Source of the DNA: Carpediemonas membranifera
Taxonomy: Eukaryota; Fornicata
DNA: 64,000 nt
Assembly: GCA_019828565.1 (NCBI GenBank)
Contig: JAHDYR010000069.1
Coordinates: 124,001-188,000 of the forward strand
Direction of reading: 5' to 3'
This document shows, piece after piece, positions 10,625 to 18,720 of the stretch (positions are counted from its first letter, which is position 1; each line of letters opens with the position of its first letter). The position numbers and the translations under genes were made by a program. The notes beneath the pieces are model-generated. The model saw only the letters and a program-made list of their open reading frames with translations. It searched no databases and was not told the DNA's origin.

Positions 10625-12781
10625 TTACTCGTCCTTCTCGAGATCCTCGAGCTCGCTACGCTGTCGGGCGAACTCCATCTCGACCTCGACAAAGTCATCC
10701 TTGTGCACCATCCGGGCGTACTGGACGGGGGCTGCTGCCTTCCACGCCTCAGCGAGGTCAGCCACAGCCTGGTGGCACTCCTTCTGCCAGTCAGTCCACT
10801 TGAGACGGATGAGACGGCGCTTGGCCGCCTCATCTTCGTCCATGGAGAGACGCAGGGCCGTGTCAACCCGCTCGAACGCCTTGGCGTCCTCCTTGTAGTT
10901 GATCTCGCGCTTATCCTCCTCGGTGAGCACGGACTCGGGCATGGGCCGCCACATGAAGGAGACCAGGTTCTTGATCTTGTCCGCAGCGAGGGCCTGGCCA
11001 CGGTGGGAGAACATCTCGACGCCAGCGTAGTCAGGCATGCGGTCGTAGGAGGTGTAGACGGCGTAAGCGCGGCCGGTGGGGTCCCAGGCGGCGGTGTCCA
11101 TGTACGGGAACTCGCGGGTCGCCACAACCTCGCCGTTGTTGGCGTCGACCCAGCGGTTGACCCCAGATTCCTGGGCGGGGCCGGACTGGAGCACGAGCAT
11201 GCGGCCGGCGGGGGACCAGGAAAGGGTGTGGGCAGGGTGTGCGAGCTCGACCTCGCGACGAAGGGCACCCTGTTTGATGTCGGTCAGGGTGTAGATGTCG
11301 ACGGCCTTGGGCTGGATGAGCTGCTCGACGTTGTCCTCGCCAGAAAGGGCGGCGGCGCGGGCCTCGACTTCTTCGCCGAGAGAAATGGCGAGACGGAATC
11401 CACGGGGTTCAAAGGCGATGCCTGTGACCTTCTTCTCGCGGTACTCAAGGGTCTCGATGGGCACGGCGGGGTTCTTGACCCTGAAGATGTCAATGTTTGT
11501 CGTAGACCCGTTCCGCACTGCGCGCTCCGTCGTCGTGGCGAAGTAGTACCCGTGGGGGTGCCATGTGATGGCGCACGACTTGACGCCGTACAGATTACGG
11601 GAGACAAGCTGGCGGCAGAGCTTGGGTACGTTGATGATGCTTGCCTTCGCGGGGCGGTTGTTGTCCTCGACCTGGAAGATGGCGAGGAAGTCGTCAGCGG
11701 GCGACCAGGAAAAGTCGACGAGGCCGGGCAGCTGGAGCACGCGGACGGGCTTGCGGAGGTCCTTAGTCGAGTAGATCTGAATGCGCTGCTCGTATCCGTA
11801 GGCGATAAACTTGTCCGAGGGGGAGAACTGGAGCGGCGTGGGGCAGTTGCTGGGATACTTGCCCTTGGTGTCGAGGTCGAACATCGGCAGGACCTTGATA
11901 CGCTTGTTGCCGTTGAGCTTGTCCCATATCGCCATGTGGGGGCCGCGGAGGGGGCCCTCGGCGCCTGGCATGCCCGTGGAGACGGTGACGATGTACCGCT
12001 CGGTGTTGGATGTCATCATGCCGGCCATGTTGGGGTGGGAGATGAGCGTCGTCAGGTCGCCGTTGTTATCACCACCGAGGAGCTCGGCGACCTTCGCGTC
12101 GGCGGTCCGTGCAAGGAGGAAGCTGCCATTCTTCGTCCAGTGGAGCTTGTGGGTGCTCGGGTTGAATGGCATGTCGGTAGCAGTGTCGAAGCCGGTGATG
12201 GTGTCGTGCCACTGAAGGTCGAGGTGGTCGCCGACAACGAGGGCGGCCTGGGAGCGGGCACGGTCGTCCATGAGCCAGTCGTCGACGATAATGGGCTCGT
12301 GGTACTTCTCCTGGGCGTCACGGACGGCCTGAGCGTCGAATTCGTCGGGAATATTGCGGAGGGCTTCGATAGAGGAATACGCGGAGGCGGTGAGGGGATA
12401 TTTGTCCTTCATCATGAACTGGCCGTCTACGGCCTCGATAAGCTCCTCAGCCTCCTCCTTGTCGACACACTCGATGAAGAGATAGCCAAACGAGGAGCCA
12501 GACTCGGGGTTGATGGGCATGTCGTAAAAGACGGGCTTGAAGGGCTTGCGCATGAGAGCAGCTATGCGCTTAAGAGCAACAGCGCAAAGCTTGTCGCACT
12601 TGGCCTGAGCCGTCACGGGGAGACCTGTAACGTACACGATGGAAGCAAACGACTCATCAAGAATGGCGAGGGGCTCACCGAGCAGCTTTTCCTCGTCAAT
12701 CACAACTTGATCTTCAAATGACTCATTAGCGAGCAGTTCTTCAACACGGGCGTCGAGATCAGCCATGCGCTCAGTCTGCAT
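10625..12781 (-). CDS. Translation initiation factor eIF3 subunit b
   Basis: eIF3b (yeast Prt1) is a scaffold of the eIF3 complex on the 40S ribosome. The protein has an RRM near residues 40-140 (VYVTGLP, then GYLFIE). It is followed by the family's WD40-like propeller: the first blades include LQWHDTITGF and LHWTKNGSFL, later blades include FSPSDKFIAYGYE, VDFSWSPADDFLAIF and ITWHPHGYYFA. A helical, charged C-terminus ends in EKDE; it would bind eIF3g/i in other species. The first in-frame ATGs are at 12781 and 12766; I use 12781, but 12766 (MADLDARVEEL) is equally good. At about 718 residues it is close to the usual family length. The stop TAA lies inside AGTAAAC. Confidence 0.95.
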   Translation of the reverse strand: MQTERMADLDARVEELLANESFEDQVVIDEEKLLGEPLAILDESFASIVYVTGLPVTAQAKCDKLCAVALKRIAALMRKPFKPVFYDMPINPESGSSFGYLFIECVDKEEAEELIEAVDGQFMMKDKYPLTASAYSSIEALRNIPDEFDAQAVRDAQEKYHEPIIVDDWLMDDRARSQAALVVGDHLDLQWHDTITGFDTATDMPFNPSTHKLHWTKNGSFLLARTADAKVAELLGGDNNGDLTTLISHPNMAGMMTSNTERYIVTVSTGMPGAEGPLRGPHMAIWDKLNGNKRIKVLPMFDLDTKGKYPSNCPTPLQFSPSDKFIAYGYEQRIQIYSTKDLRKPVRVLQLPGLVDFSWSPADDFLAIFQVEDNNRPAKASIINVPKLCRQLVSRNLYGVKSCAITWHPHGYYFATTTERAVRNGSTTNIDIFRVKNPAVPIETLEYREKKVTGIAFEPRGFRLAISLGEEVEARAAALSGEDNVEQLIQPKAVDIYTLTDIKQGALRREVELAHPAHTLSWSPAGRMLVLQSGPAQESGVNRWVDANNGEVVATREFPYMDTAAWDPTGRAYAVYTSYDRMPDYAGVEMFSHRGQALAADKIKNLVSFMWRPMPESVLTEEDKREINYKEDAKAFERVDTALRLSMDEDEAAKRRLIRLKWTDWQKECHQAVADLAEAWKAAAPVQYARMVHKDDFVEVEMEFARQRSELEDLEKDE

Positions 12782-13097
12782 GAAAAAAGTAGCGCGCAGT
12801 TTAGTTATTGAAGCCGTCTTAGCCGCTTCACATGGATTTAGTGCGCGTTGTGCTGCCAAGGGTGAAAGTAGGGCATTAGATCCTTGTATACTATTTATTA
12901 TTTGTCTACTAGCATTTTACACTCTGCAATACTCGCAGCCCCTCCACATAACTGCGGGAATCAGGCAGCAGTCCTCATGTAGCACGGTTGGTATGGCCAT
13001 GCCATCCATCACTCGAAATCGACCGATCTATTTTAGATCGCGCGGAAACACTCGAAATCCACTTTGAAGGCCCAACTTTGCCAACCATAAGAAGGAA

Positions 13098-13226
13098 ATG
13101 AACTGGAGAGCAATCTACGACAATTCCTCGGTTAATACTGTTGTTGAGAAGACCAAACAACTCGGTCTGCGCTTTAGCAAGTCCTCTCAGGAGGAGCTAG
13201 ACCTCGAAAGCGGCCTGGTTTACTAA
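13098..13226 (+). CDS. Possible 42-residue small protein
   Basis: An ATG opens a frame of 42 codons ending in TAA. The product is hydrophilic, with a central VVEKTKQLGLRFSK segment and an acidic tail. I recognise no family. It stands alone between the eIF3b promoter and the next gene. It could equally be a single exon or chance. The rest of 13227-13799 shows no gene. Confidence 0.25.
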   Translation: MNWRAIYDNSSVNTVVEKTKQLGLRFSKSSQEELDLESGLVY

Positions 13227-13799
13227 TTCTCACAAACCGCGGCGCCAACGCAAGCAATTTTCATCTTTCCGCCGCAAAATGCTACCATTACCTTGCTTGT
13301 GTTCTCATCAGCCATATTATCCTCTGTAAAGCCAAGTTTTCGTTCGTCTTCTCCAGCACGTGCGCGGTCTTCCTTCGGAATACGAGCATTTTGAGGTCAT
13401 GAATGTGCAAGCATGCGTCAGTGTCGAGGGCTCATATGTTTATAGCTCACTTTTGTTGCCGTTCCTCCGCCAGACTGAGACGGACAGGTCGCCCCATCAA
13501 GGAAGCCTCAAGGCTGGTTACCTAGCATGATACGGAGCAAGTATTCACGACATATCACCAGTACTAAGTTCGTCTCAGTTCTGCACTCTGCCGGCCAACC
13601 CAACTTCTCGCGGAATTTTCAAAATTCTGGACAATCTGGCCGAAACAAGGAACGAAACCATCCCATGTTGGACGAACACAACACATGGAGCCCCTTTCTC
13701 CGCCAGCCCTACCGCAGTCAACTCAAGCCACTGTGGACCCCGCATCTTACGGTAATTCTGAACCTCGAGTGAGAGAGAATCCGGCCAGAGAGCACGGAA

Positions 13800-15671
13800 A
13801 TGGATCAGAGCGATTCAGAGAAGGATGAGAGCGCCATGAGTGAAGTACTAAAGCCAGCTGCCAAGCCTTTGGGCCAACTGTTCGCCCTTAAGTCTGTTTT
13901 CCAACATCGGCCGAAGACGATCTCTTTTAACCATGATTTGGTAGGTTCTTCCATCTGCACAAGCACAAAGCGGGCTGTTGTACTCAAAATGTCTGGCGCA
14001 AAGACGAATATAGTCCGCGAGACCTTTCGTGCGAATGGCTTTAAGACGACTACGAGCGATACGAGCTCATGGACGGTGCACTGGGGCAAGGCGCAGAAGT
14101 TTGCGTCCTACAACAGCCTCACAGAGCGCCAGTACGTCAACCACTGGCCAGGAACCTTCGAGCTTGGAAGAAAAGACCGCCTGGCTCGAAACATCGCGCA
14201 TATGTGTCGACGGATCGGCAGCAAGGAGTTCGGTTTCTTCACACCACGCACTTTCATCGTCCCTGGAGACTACAAGGCCCTGAAGAACGACATGGCAGAG
14301 TCGAAGGGCATGTATATCTACAAGCCGTGCGCCAGCGCCAGAGGAATCGGGATCAAGGTCATAGACTCGATCTCCCAGGTCAACAAGGGGAAATATAGCC
14401 TCGTGCAAAAGTATATCTCCACACCGTATCTGATTGACGGTCGTAAGATTGATATCCGAATCTATGTTGCTGTCACTTCGATCGACCCGCTCAAGGTTTA
14501 CGTCTACCCAGAAGGCCTCGTCCGCTTCGCCACCAAGCGGTACAAGAAGGGCCACGCTGCCAAGAAGAGCCGCATGATGCATCTCACCAACTACAGCGTC
14601 AACGTCAAGGGCGCCGACTTCGTTCAGCCCGGGGCCGACCTTCCCCTGTTCAGCGTCGACTCGCCACCAGAGTTCGACGAGTCGTGGTTTGAGCTGTCCA
14701 AATGGAGCCTGACCATGCTGGCGGCCTTCATGGAGCAGCGCGGGGACGACTTCAAGGCCACGTGGGAGAGCATCACCGATGTCATCGTCAGAGCATTACT
14801 GTGCGGCGACTCGGCGCTCAACAGCGCTTTCAAGGCTAACTGTCCAAGTGGAAACGCGTTTGAGATGTTTGGTGTCGATATCATGCTCGACGCGGCCCTC
14901 AAACCTTGGCTCATTGAGATTAACACTAGTCCGAGCACAGCGTCGTCTTCCCCGATGGATAGGGTAATCAAATCCTCAGTTTTGAGTGATTTGCTCGACC
15001 TTGTCGGGCTGCATGCCCCGAAGACGCCCCTCCCACCCAGATCTGGCAGAATCAAGAGATCCCTCAGAGATTTGGATGATTTCATTCCCGAGGAGCTGCC
15101 AGATCACGCCAAGCTGACGCTCTTAGAGCTCGAGGAGGAGCTCCACCGCTGCGGACGATGGCGCATCCTTTTCCCCGCAGCTGATTCGCCATATCTTAGA
15201 TTGATGGAGATCCCGAGATACAATAATATCTTGGCCTGCAAGTGGCTTGCGACGCGCACGCCACTCTCTGTCCTCGGCCCAGTCGACGCGAAGCTGATTA
15301 ACGTACGCCGGCGTCAGATCCAAATGATCAACCGCCACCCTCCCTCGTCGTTTAATCGTCCAGTCACGAACGCCAGGCCCGTTACTGACCCAATCCGAGC
15401 CCGTGTCAAACCAGGGTCTCCGAAGCCGTTACTCTCCTCTTCTCGCGGGCTCGGGTCTCGTGTTTCGACTCGACTCGACTCTGGCCAAAGTCGGAGTCGG
15501 AGTCGAAGGCCGATGGCCCACACGGTGATTCGTACGCCGAGTCAGCGGGGCATAGTGGGCAAGGCGCCTGGGGTAGGGCGGACTGTGAGCGCTGGACCTC
15601 GTCGGGCTGGGGTTTCAGCGGCGAGGCTGGACATGATCGGTAGTATTTATGGGGCGGGTATTTACATGTGA
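13800..15671 (+). CDS. Tubulin polyglutamylase, TTLL4/5-like
   Basis: TTLL enzymes add glutamates to tubulin tails using ATP; they act on axonemal and cytoskeletal microtubules. The 623-residue protein shows the family landmarks in order: NHWPGTFELGRKDRLARN (residues 113-130, typical of TTLL4/5-type enzymes), FFTPRTF, the ATP-grasp lysine region YIYKPCASARGIGIKV, and VQKYISTPYLIDGRKIDIRIYV. These are followed by HLTNYSVN and the metal-binding end FGVDIMLDAALKPWLIEINTSPS. The C-terminal 200 residues are basic, Ser/Arg rich and probably disordered. They would fit microtubule binding, though I see no specific motif. The ATG at 13800 gives a short acidic leader; later ATGs (13836 and 13989) are possible. 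Confidence 0.93.
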   Translation: MDQSDSEKDESAMSEVLKPAAKPLGQLFALKSVFQHRPKTISFNHDLVGSSICTSTKRAVVLKMSGAKTNIVRETFRANGFKTTTSDTSSWTVHWGKAQKFASYNSLTERQYVNHWPGTFELGRKDRLARNIAHMCRRIGSKEFGFFTPRTFIVPGDYKALKNDMAESKGMYIYKPCASARGIGIKVIDSISQVNKGKYSLVQKYISTPYLIDGRKIDIRIYVAVTSIDPLKVYVYPEGLVRFATKRYKKGHAAKKSRMMHLTNYSVNVKGADFVQPGADLPLFSVDSPPEFDESWFELSKWSLTMLAAFMEQRGDDFKATWESITDVIVRALLCGDSALNSAFKANCPSGNAFEMFGVDIMLDAALKPWLIEINTSPSTASSSPMDRVIKSSVLSDLLDLVGLHAPKTPLPPRSGRIKRSLRDLDDFIPEELPDHAKLTLLELEEELHRCGRWRILFPAADSPYLRLMEIPRYNNILACKWLATRTPLSVLGPVDAKLINVRRRQIQMINRHPPSSFNRPVTNARPVTDPIRARVKPGSPKPLLSSSRGLGSRVSTRLDSGQSRSRSRRPMAHTVIRTPSQRGIVGKAPGVGRTVSAGPRRAGVSAARLDMIGSIYGAGIYM

Positions 15672-15789
15672 GGATGACGGTAAATATACGGTTATTGATG
15701 ATAGTACTGTGCTGGTTGCGATATCAGTGCGTTCGCCTGAAACTGCAAGTCATATAGTCAAAGCCTGGCAGTATAGCAACACACAGCAA

Positions 15790-16655
15790 TCACACCGCAC
15801 TATTGGGCTTACCCTCCAGCCAATGATCGCCCATTATCTCCTTAACACGCCCCTTGTCCGTCGACCCCAGCTTCTCAGCCTGGTATTTCGCGAAATTTCT
15901 CTCGGCCAGCGCCACTGCGGCCACTGCGAACGTCGCGCCAATAGTCATGCCTGTCCCCACGTCTGTCGCGTGGTGATGATGGTCCAGAGTCCTGCTTATT
16001 CCGACAAAAAGACCGAAGAGGATGGGCAAGAAGCTGACTCCGACCCAACCCCTGGTGCTGACCACACTGATAACTGCGCGGAGGGCCCTAGGATGCCAGT
16101 CGTTGCGGTGGTTGACGAATACACAAAACATTGTGGAGGCGAGGAGCATGCTGGCACACATAGAGGCGGTGGAGTGGCCTGAGGGGAAGGACAGGCGGCC
16201 CTGGAAGATGGCTGAGGGGCTGCCAGTGCATTCTTCGAGTGTAGAGTCCCATTGGCAGCGGGAGAGGAAGTCTGGGCGGAGGCGACCAGTGGCTACCTTC
16301 AAGAACGAAGCAAACAGATACAGTGTGAGGTAAGGAGAAGGGAACATACCTGAATGGAAACACACAGCCACGATGACAGGAAAAGCTCAACGGAGAGTAC
16401 GGGAGAGATGTGCATCGCAAGGAGGGGCGAGAACATTACAACAGAGATCAACCCAACGACAACTAAAGAGTAGGGAACGATGGAAGACTCGGAGATATAG
16501 GATAGTGAAGGATCTGTAGGGTCGAATTCTCGCTTGGGGACGATGTTTTGGGTAATAGACGGCTGTTCAAGCACAAAAGTGAGAGAGAAGAAGATCAGTG
16601 TGAGAAATATGCTTGTAGGAAGCTGTTTTAGTGTTTGCTTGGCCCATTCGTTCAT
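15790..16655 (-). CDS. PAP2 lipid phosphate phosphatase (two exons)
   Basis: A membrane lipid phosphatase of the PAP2/LPP family, which dephosphorylates phosphatidate, lysophosphatidate or diacylglycerol pyrophosphate. Exon 1 (16655-16350) encodes about 102 residues with two or three membrane helices. Exon 2 carries the three catalytic motifs: KVATGRLRPDF (C1), FPSGHSTAS (C2) and SRTLDHHHHATD (C3). The frames differ, so an intron is needed. It starts GTATGTT at 16349. Ending it at CACACTG (16321, 29 nt) keeps the C1 lysine and a full-length helix, giving 278 residues. The AG-ending alternative (53 nt, to 16297) replaces that lysine by Gln and shortens the helix. I prefer the first, although it would be a GT-TG intron. 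Confidence 0.88.
16321..16349 (-). other. Putative 29-nt GT-TG intron of the PAP2 gene
   Basis: It starts GTATGTTCCC, is pyrimidine-rich and ends CTCACACTG. The G6PD intron in this window starts GTATGTTTTA and ends CTCACACAG, so the two are alike except for the penultimate base. The family-conserved lysine of motif C1 is retained only if splicing occurs at this TG. Confidence 0.5.
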
Positions 16656-16904
16656 TAGCTGTCAGTATGACCCCACTTTGTTGTTTGGGGATGAGATGTC
16701 GAGGCAATCAGACTTCGCGGCAAGTCAGACACCGCGGCAAGGCTGTAAGAGTAACAATGCCATGCACTGTCACCACTGACCATGATTTATTATCCGTCAA
16801 CCGGGTTGTCGCTTGATTCAGTCACATCGAACGTCTGAGCCAACGATGGATGGGAAGAAGTCAAACAGTTTATCGCCAAATCACGCTGCAAATACCCACC
16901 CTGT

Positions 16905-17486
16905 TCAATGAGTATGCCCCTCAATTCCGAGCATACTATCAAGCACCCCCATTTCGAACAACTCCGCCAGCCCGGCGGGCAAGGCAGCAGTCTGGGTCCA
17001 CGAGTCTGACTCGGGGACAGTCTTGACCTCGGGGGCCTTCTTTGTGGCTAGGATGGCTCCGCTGAGGATCTTTGCCGGGTCAGCGGTGGCAATGCTTGGG
17101 CAGTCTGGCATGCCTCTGGTTCGGCTGTTTTGGAACCAGGTGCGTACTTTGAGGATGTCCAGGCCGGTGTACTCTGAGATGTTGCTCAGCTGCTCGCGGG
17201 AGGGGTACCTTTGAGTCATGAATGTGGCACAAAGTGCGGCCTGTTGCTCAGATGTGTAGCCGCGGTGGCTGTGGCGTGTCGAGGTGCTCTTTTTGATCGC
17301 TTTGGCGGTCTTTGGCATGTCTTTTTTGCTCAGAAGTTCAATATCAGCGAGGATGTCCGAAGCGGAACGGTCTCCAACCACATCCTTGAAGCTCTGCACA
17401 GGCAGAACTGACAGCGCGGAAAGAAGTGGCGGAGTAGAAAGAGCAACTAAATCGTTATTGGGGAAGAAGCTTTGCGATGGATTCAT
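16905..17486 (-). CDS. Homeodomain protein
   Basis: A 193-residue protein, presumably a nuclear DNA-binding regulator. Residues about 76-126 form a homeodomain: an N-terminal arm with HSHRGYT, helices 1 and 2 (EQQAALCATFMTQ, SREQLSNISEYTGL), and the recognition helix with LKVRTWFQNSRTR. The WF-N-R signature is intact. The remainder is low complexity with no second domain. The ATG at 17486 is the first one and there is no competing start nearby. The target genes cannot be inferred. The stretch 17487-17843 upstream of it holds no gene that I can see. Confidence 0.85.
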   Translation of the reverse strand: MNPSQSFFPNNDLVALSTPPLLSALSVLPVQSFKDVVGDRSASDILADIELLSKKDMPKTAKAIKKSTSTRHSHRGYTSEQQAALCATFMTQRYPSREQLSNISEYTGLDILKVRTWFQNSRTRGMPDCPSIATADPAKILSGAILATKKAPEVKTVPESDSWTQTAALPAGLAELFEMGVLDSMLGIEGHTH

Positions 17487-17843
17487 CTGAACACTGGTCG
17501 TGCGCTAATCCTGAAAAGGGTCTGACGACTTGATCGACTCAGTCTCTGATCTTCTCATGCCGCGGCGAATCAATGTGTCTGGGGCGGGGGAGGGTCGCTA
17601 GAAAGGGCAACGGGGTGGTGCGGGGTCGGCGGCAGAGCAGCTGGCCTATCTCTGGTGGACTGGCAGGGGAGACTGGAAGGGGGCTCAGTGGGCGGATAGT
17701 GGAGGAACAGGGGATATGGCGTTGATACCGCCCAGTTGGCCGCAGTCTCCAGCGTGCTCCTCTCCTCAATTTATATGCCCGTTTCTGGATTTAATACCAG
17801 CTTGATGAGGGCTACAGACACATATGTGCGCCTATCCGTCACC

Positions 17844-18167
17844 TCATTCGGCAGAGGAGCCGACAGTCATGGCGTACATGCCCGGGATGACGTCCGAGAG
17901 CCCGAGGACGTTCCCGACGTAGCTCTCCTTCGGGTTGATCAAAGTGACAATTCCTTCGTAGATACTGGTCGTGTTCTCTTCGAAACTGTCGAAATCAGGG
18001 CAATTCTCGCATTGGTTCTTGTCGAACTGCTCTTTCGTCTTCAAAAGGTGGCAACGGACGCAGGCAAAGAGCCTTGTCCGCGATCCTCCGCCGCCCATTC
18101 GAGATATCTTCGGAATAGCGGACTGGAAGTCCACCAGCTGGTCTAGAGCTTGAGATTGGGACGTCAT
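17844..18167 (-). CDS. SPT4: Transcription elongation factor SPT4
   Basis: SPT4 pairs with SPT5 (DSIF) to keep RNA polymerase II processive. The 107-residue protein has the four-cysteine zinc site: CVRCHLLKTKEQF and then CENCPDF. It is followed by the conserved YEGIVTLINPKESYVGNVLGL and the PGMYAMTV end that contacts the SPT5 NGN domain. The length matches the family (about 100-120 residues). I start at the ATG at 18167 (MTSQSQAL). An upstream in-frame ATG at 18233 would add 22 hydrophobic/aromatic residues not expected in this protein. The gap 18168-18720 holds no visible gene. Confidence 0.9.
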   Translation of the reverse strand: MTSQSQALDQLVDFQSAIPKISRMGGGGSRTRLFACVRCHLLKTKEQFDKNQCENCPDFDSFEENTTSIYEGIVTLINPKESYVGNVLGLSDVIPGMYAMTVGSSAE

Positions 18168-18720
18168 CGTCCTCACCGTCGTGAAATACGTGAAATACGT
18201 GAGCAAATGTTGCTGATAAATCGCAGTAAGCATGCCACCCAACCACTGAACTCATGGCGGTCACTCAGTTGTAGGCGGGTTCTCCGGTATACATGGTGTG
18301 CCAAGAAGATCACGGCTATCGCCGCCGAACTCGCGGAGCTCAACCTAATGGAGTTCTCAGACACGAGAGGCAGACGATGCCTCGGCCAAGGTCTGGGCCA
18401 CGAAAATTTATTGGAGCCTTTGCTTTAATGAAGCAGGCCAACCACCGACCCAACGGTGTCCACACACAGTACATGTAACCTGAACATTCTCGGTGGTGAG
18501 CACGAGACTGTACCGATTCAGACGTTGACCCTACGCCATTTCGCGGGTGATAATGACATCGACACGGATGTGAACTTAAATTCAGATAGACGACCCTCCA
18601 GACTTTGGTTTTAACGACCACTAGGAAAGCGGTCGAATCCAATCTCAACAACCCACGTCACGCCCCCCGACCATCAAGTCCCCTGTCAATAGATCCGGAT
18701 ATCTTTACACCACTGCCATC

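Noticed and set aside
10703-12721. A 672-codon open frame antisense to eIF3b
   Set aside because: The opposite strand carries an unmistakable eIF3b with all domains. The antisense frame is a codon-bias shadow with a Val/Gly-rich composition and no domain.
17539-17769. A 76-codon minus-strand frame between the homeodomain and SPT4 genes
   Set aside because: Arg/Pro-rich composition with no family, typical of non-coding GC-rich DNA.
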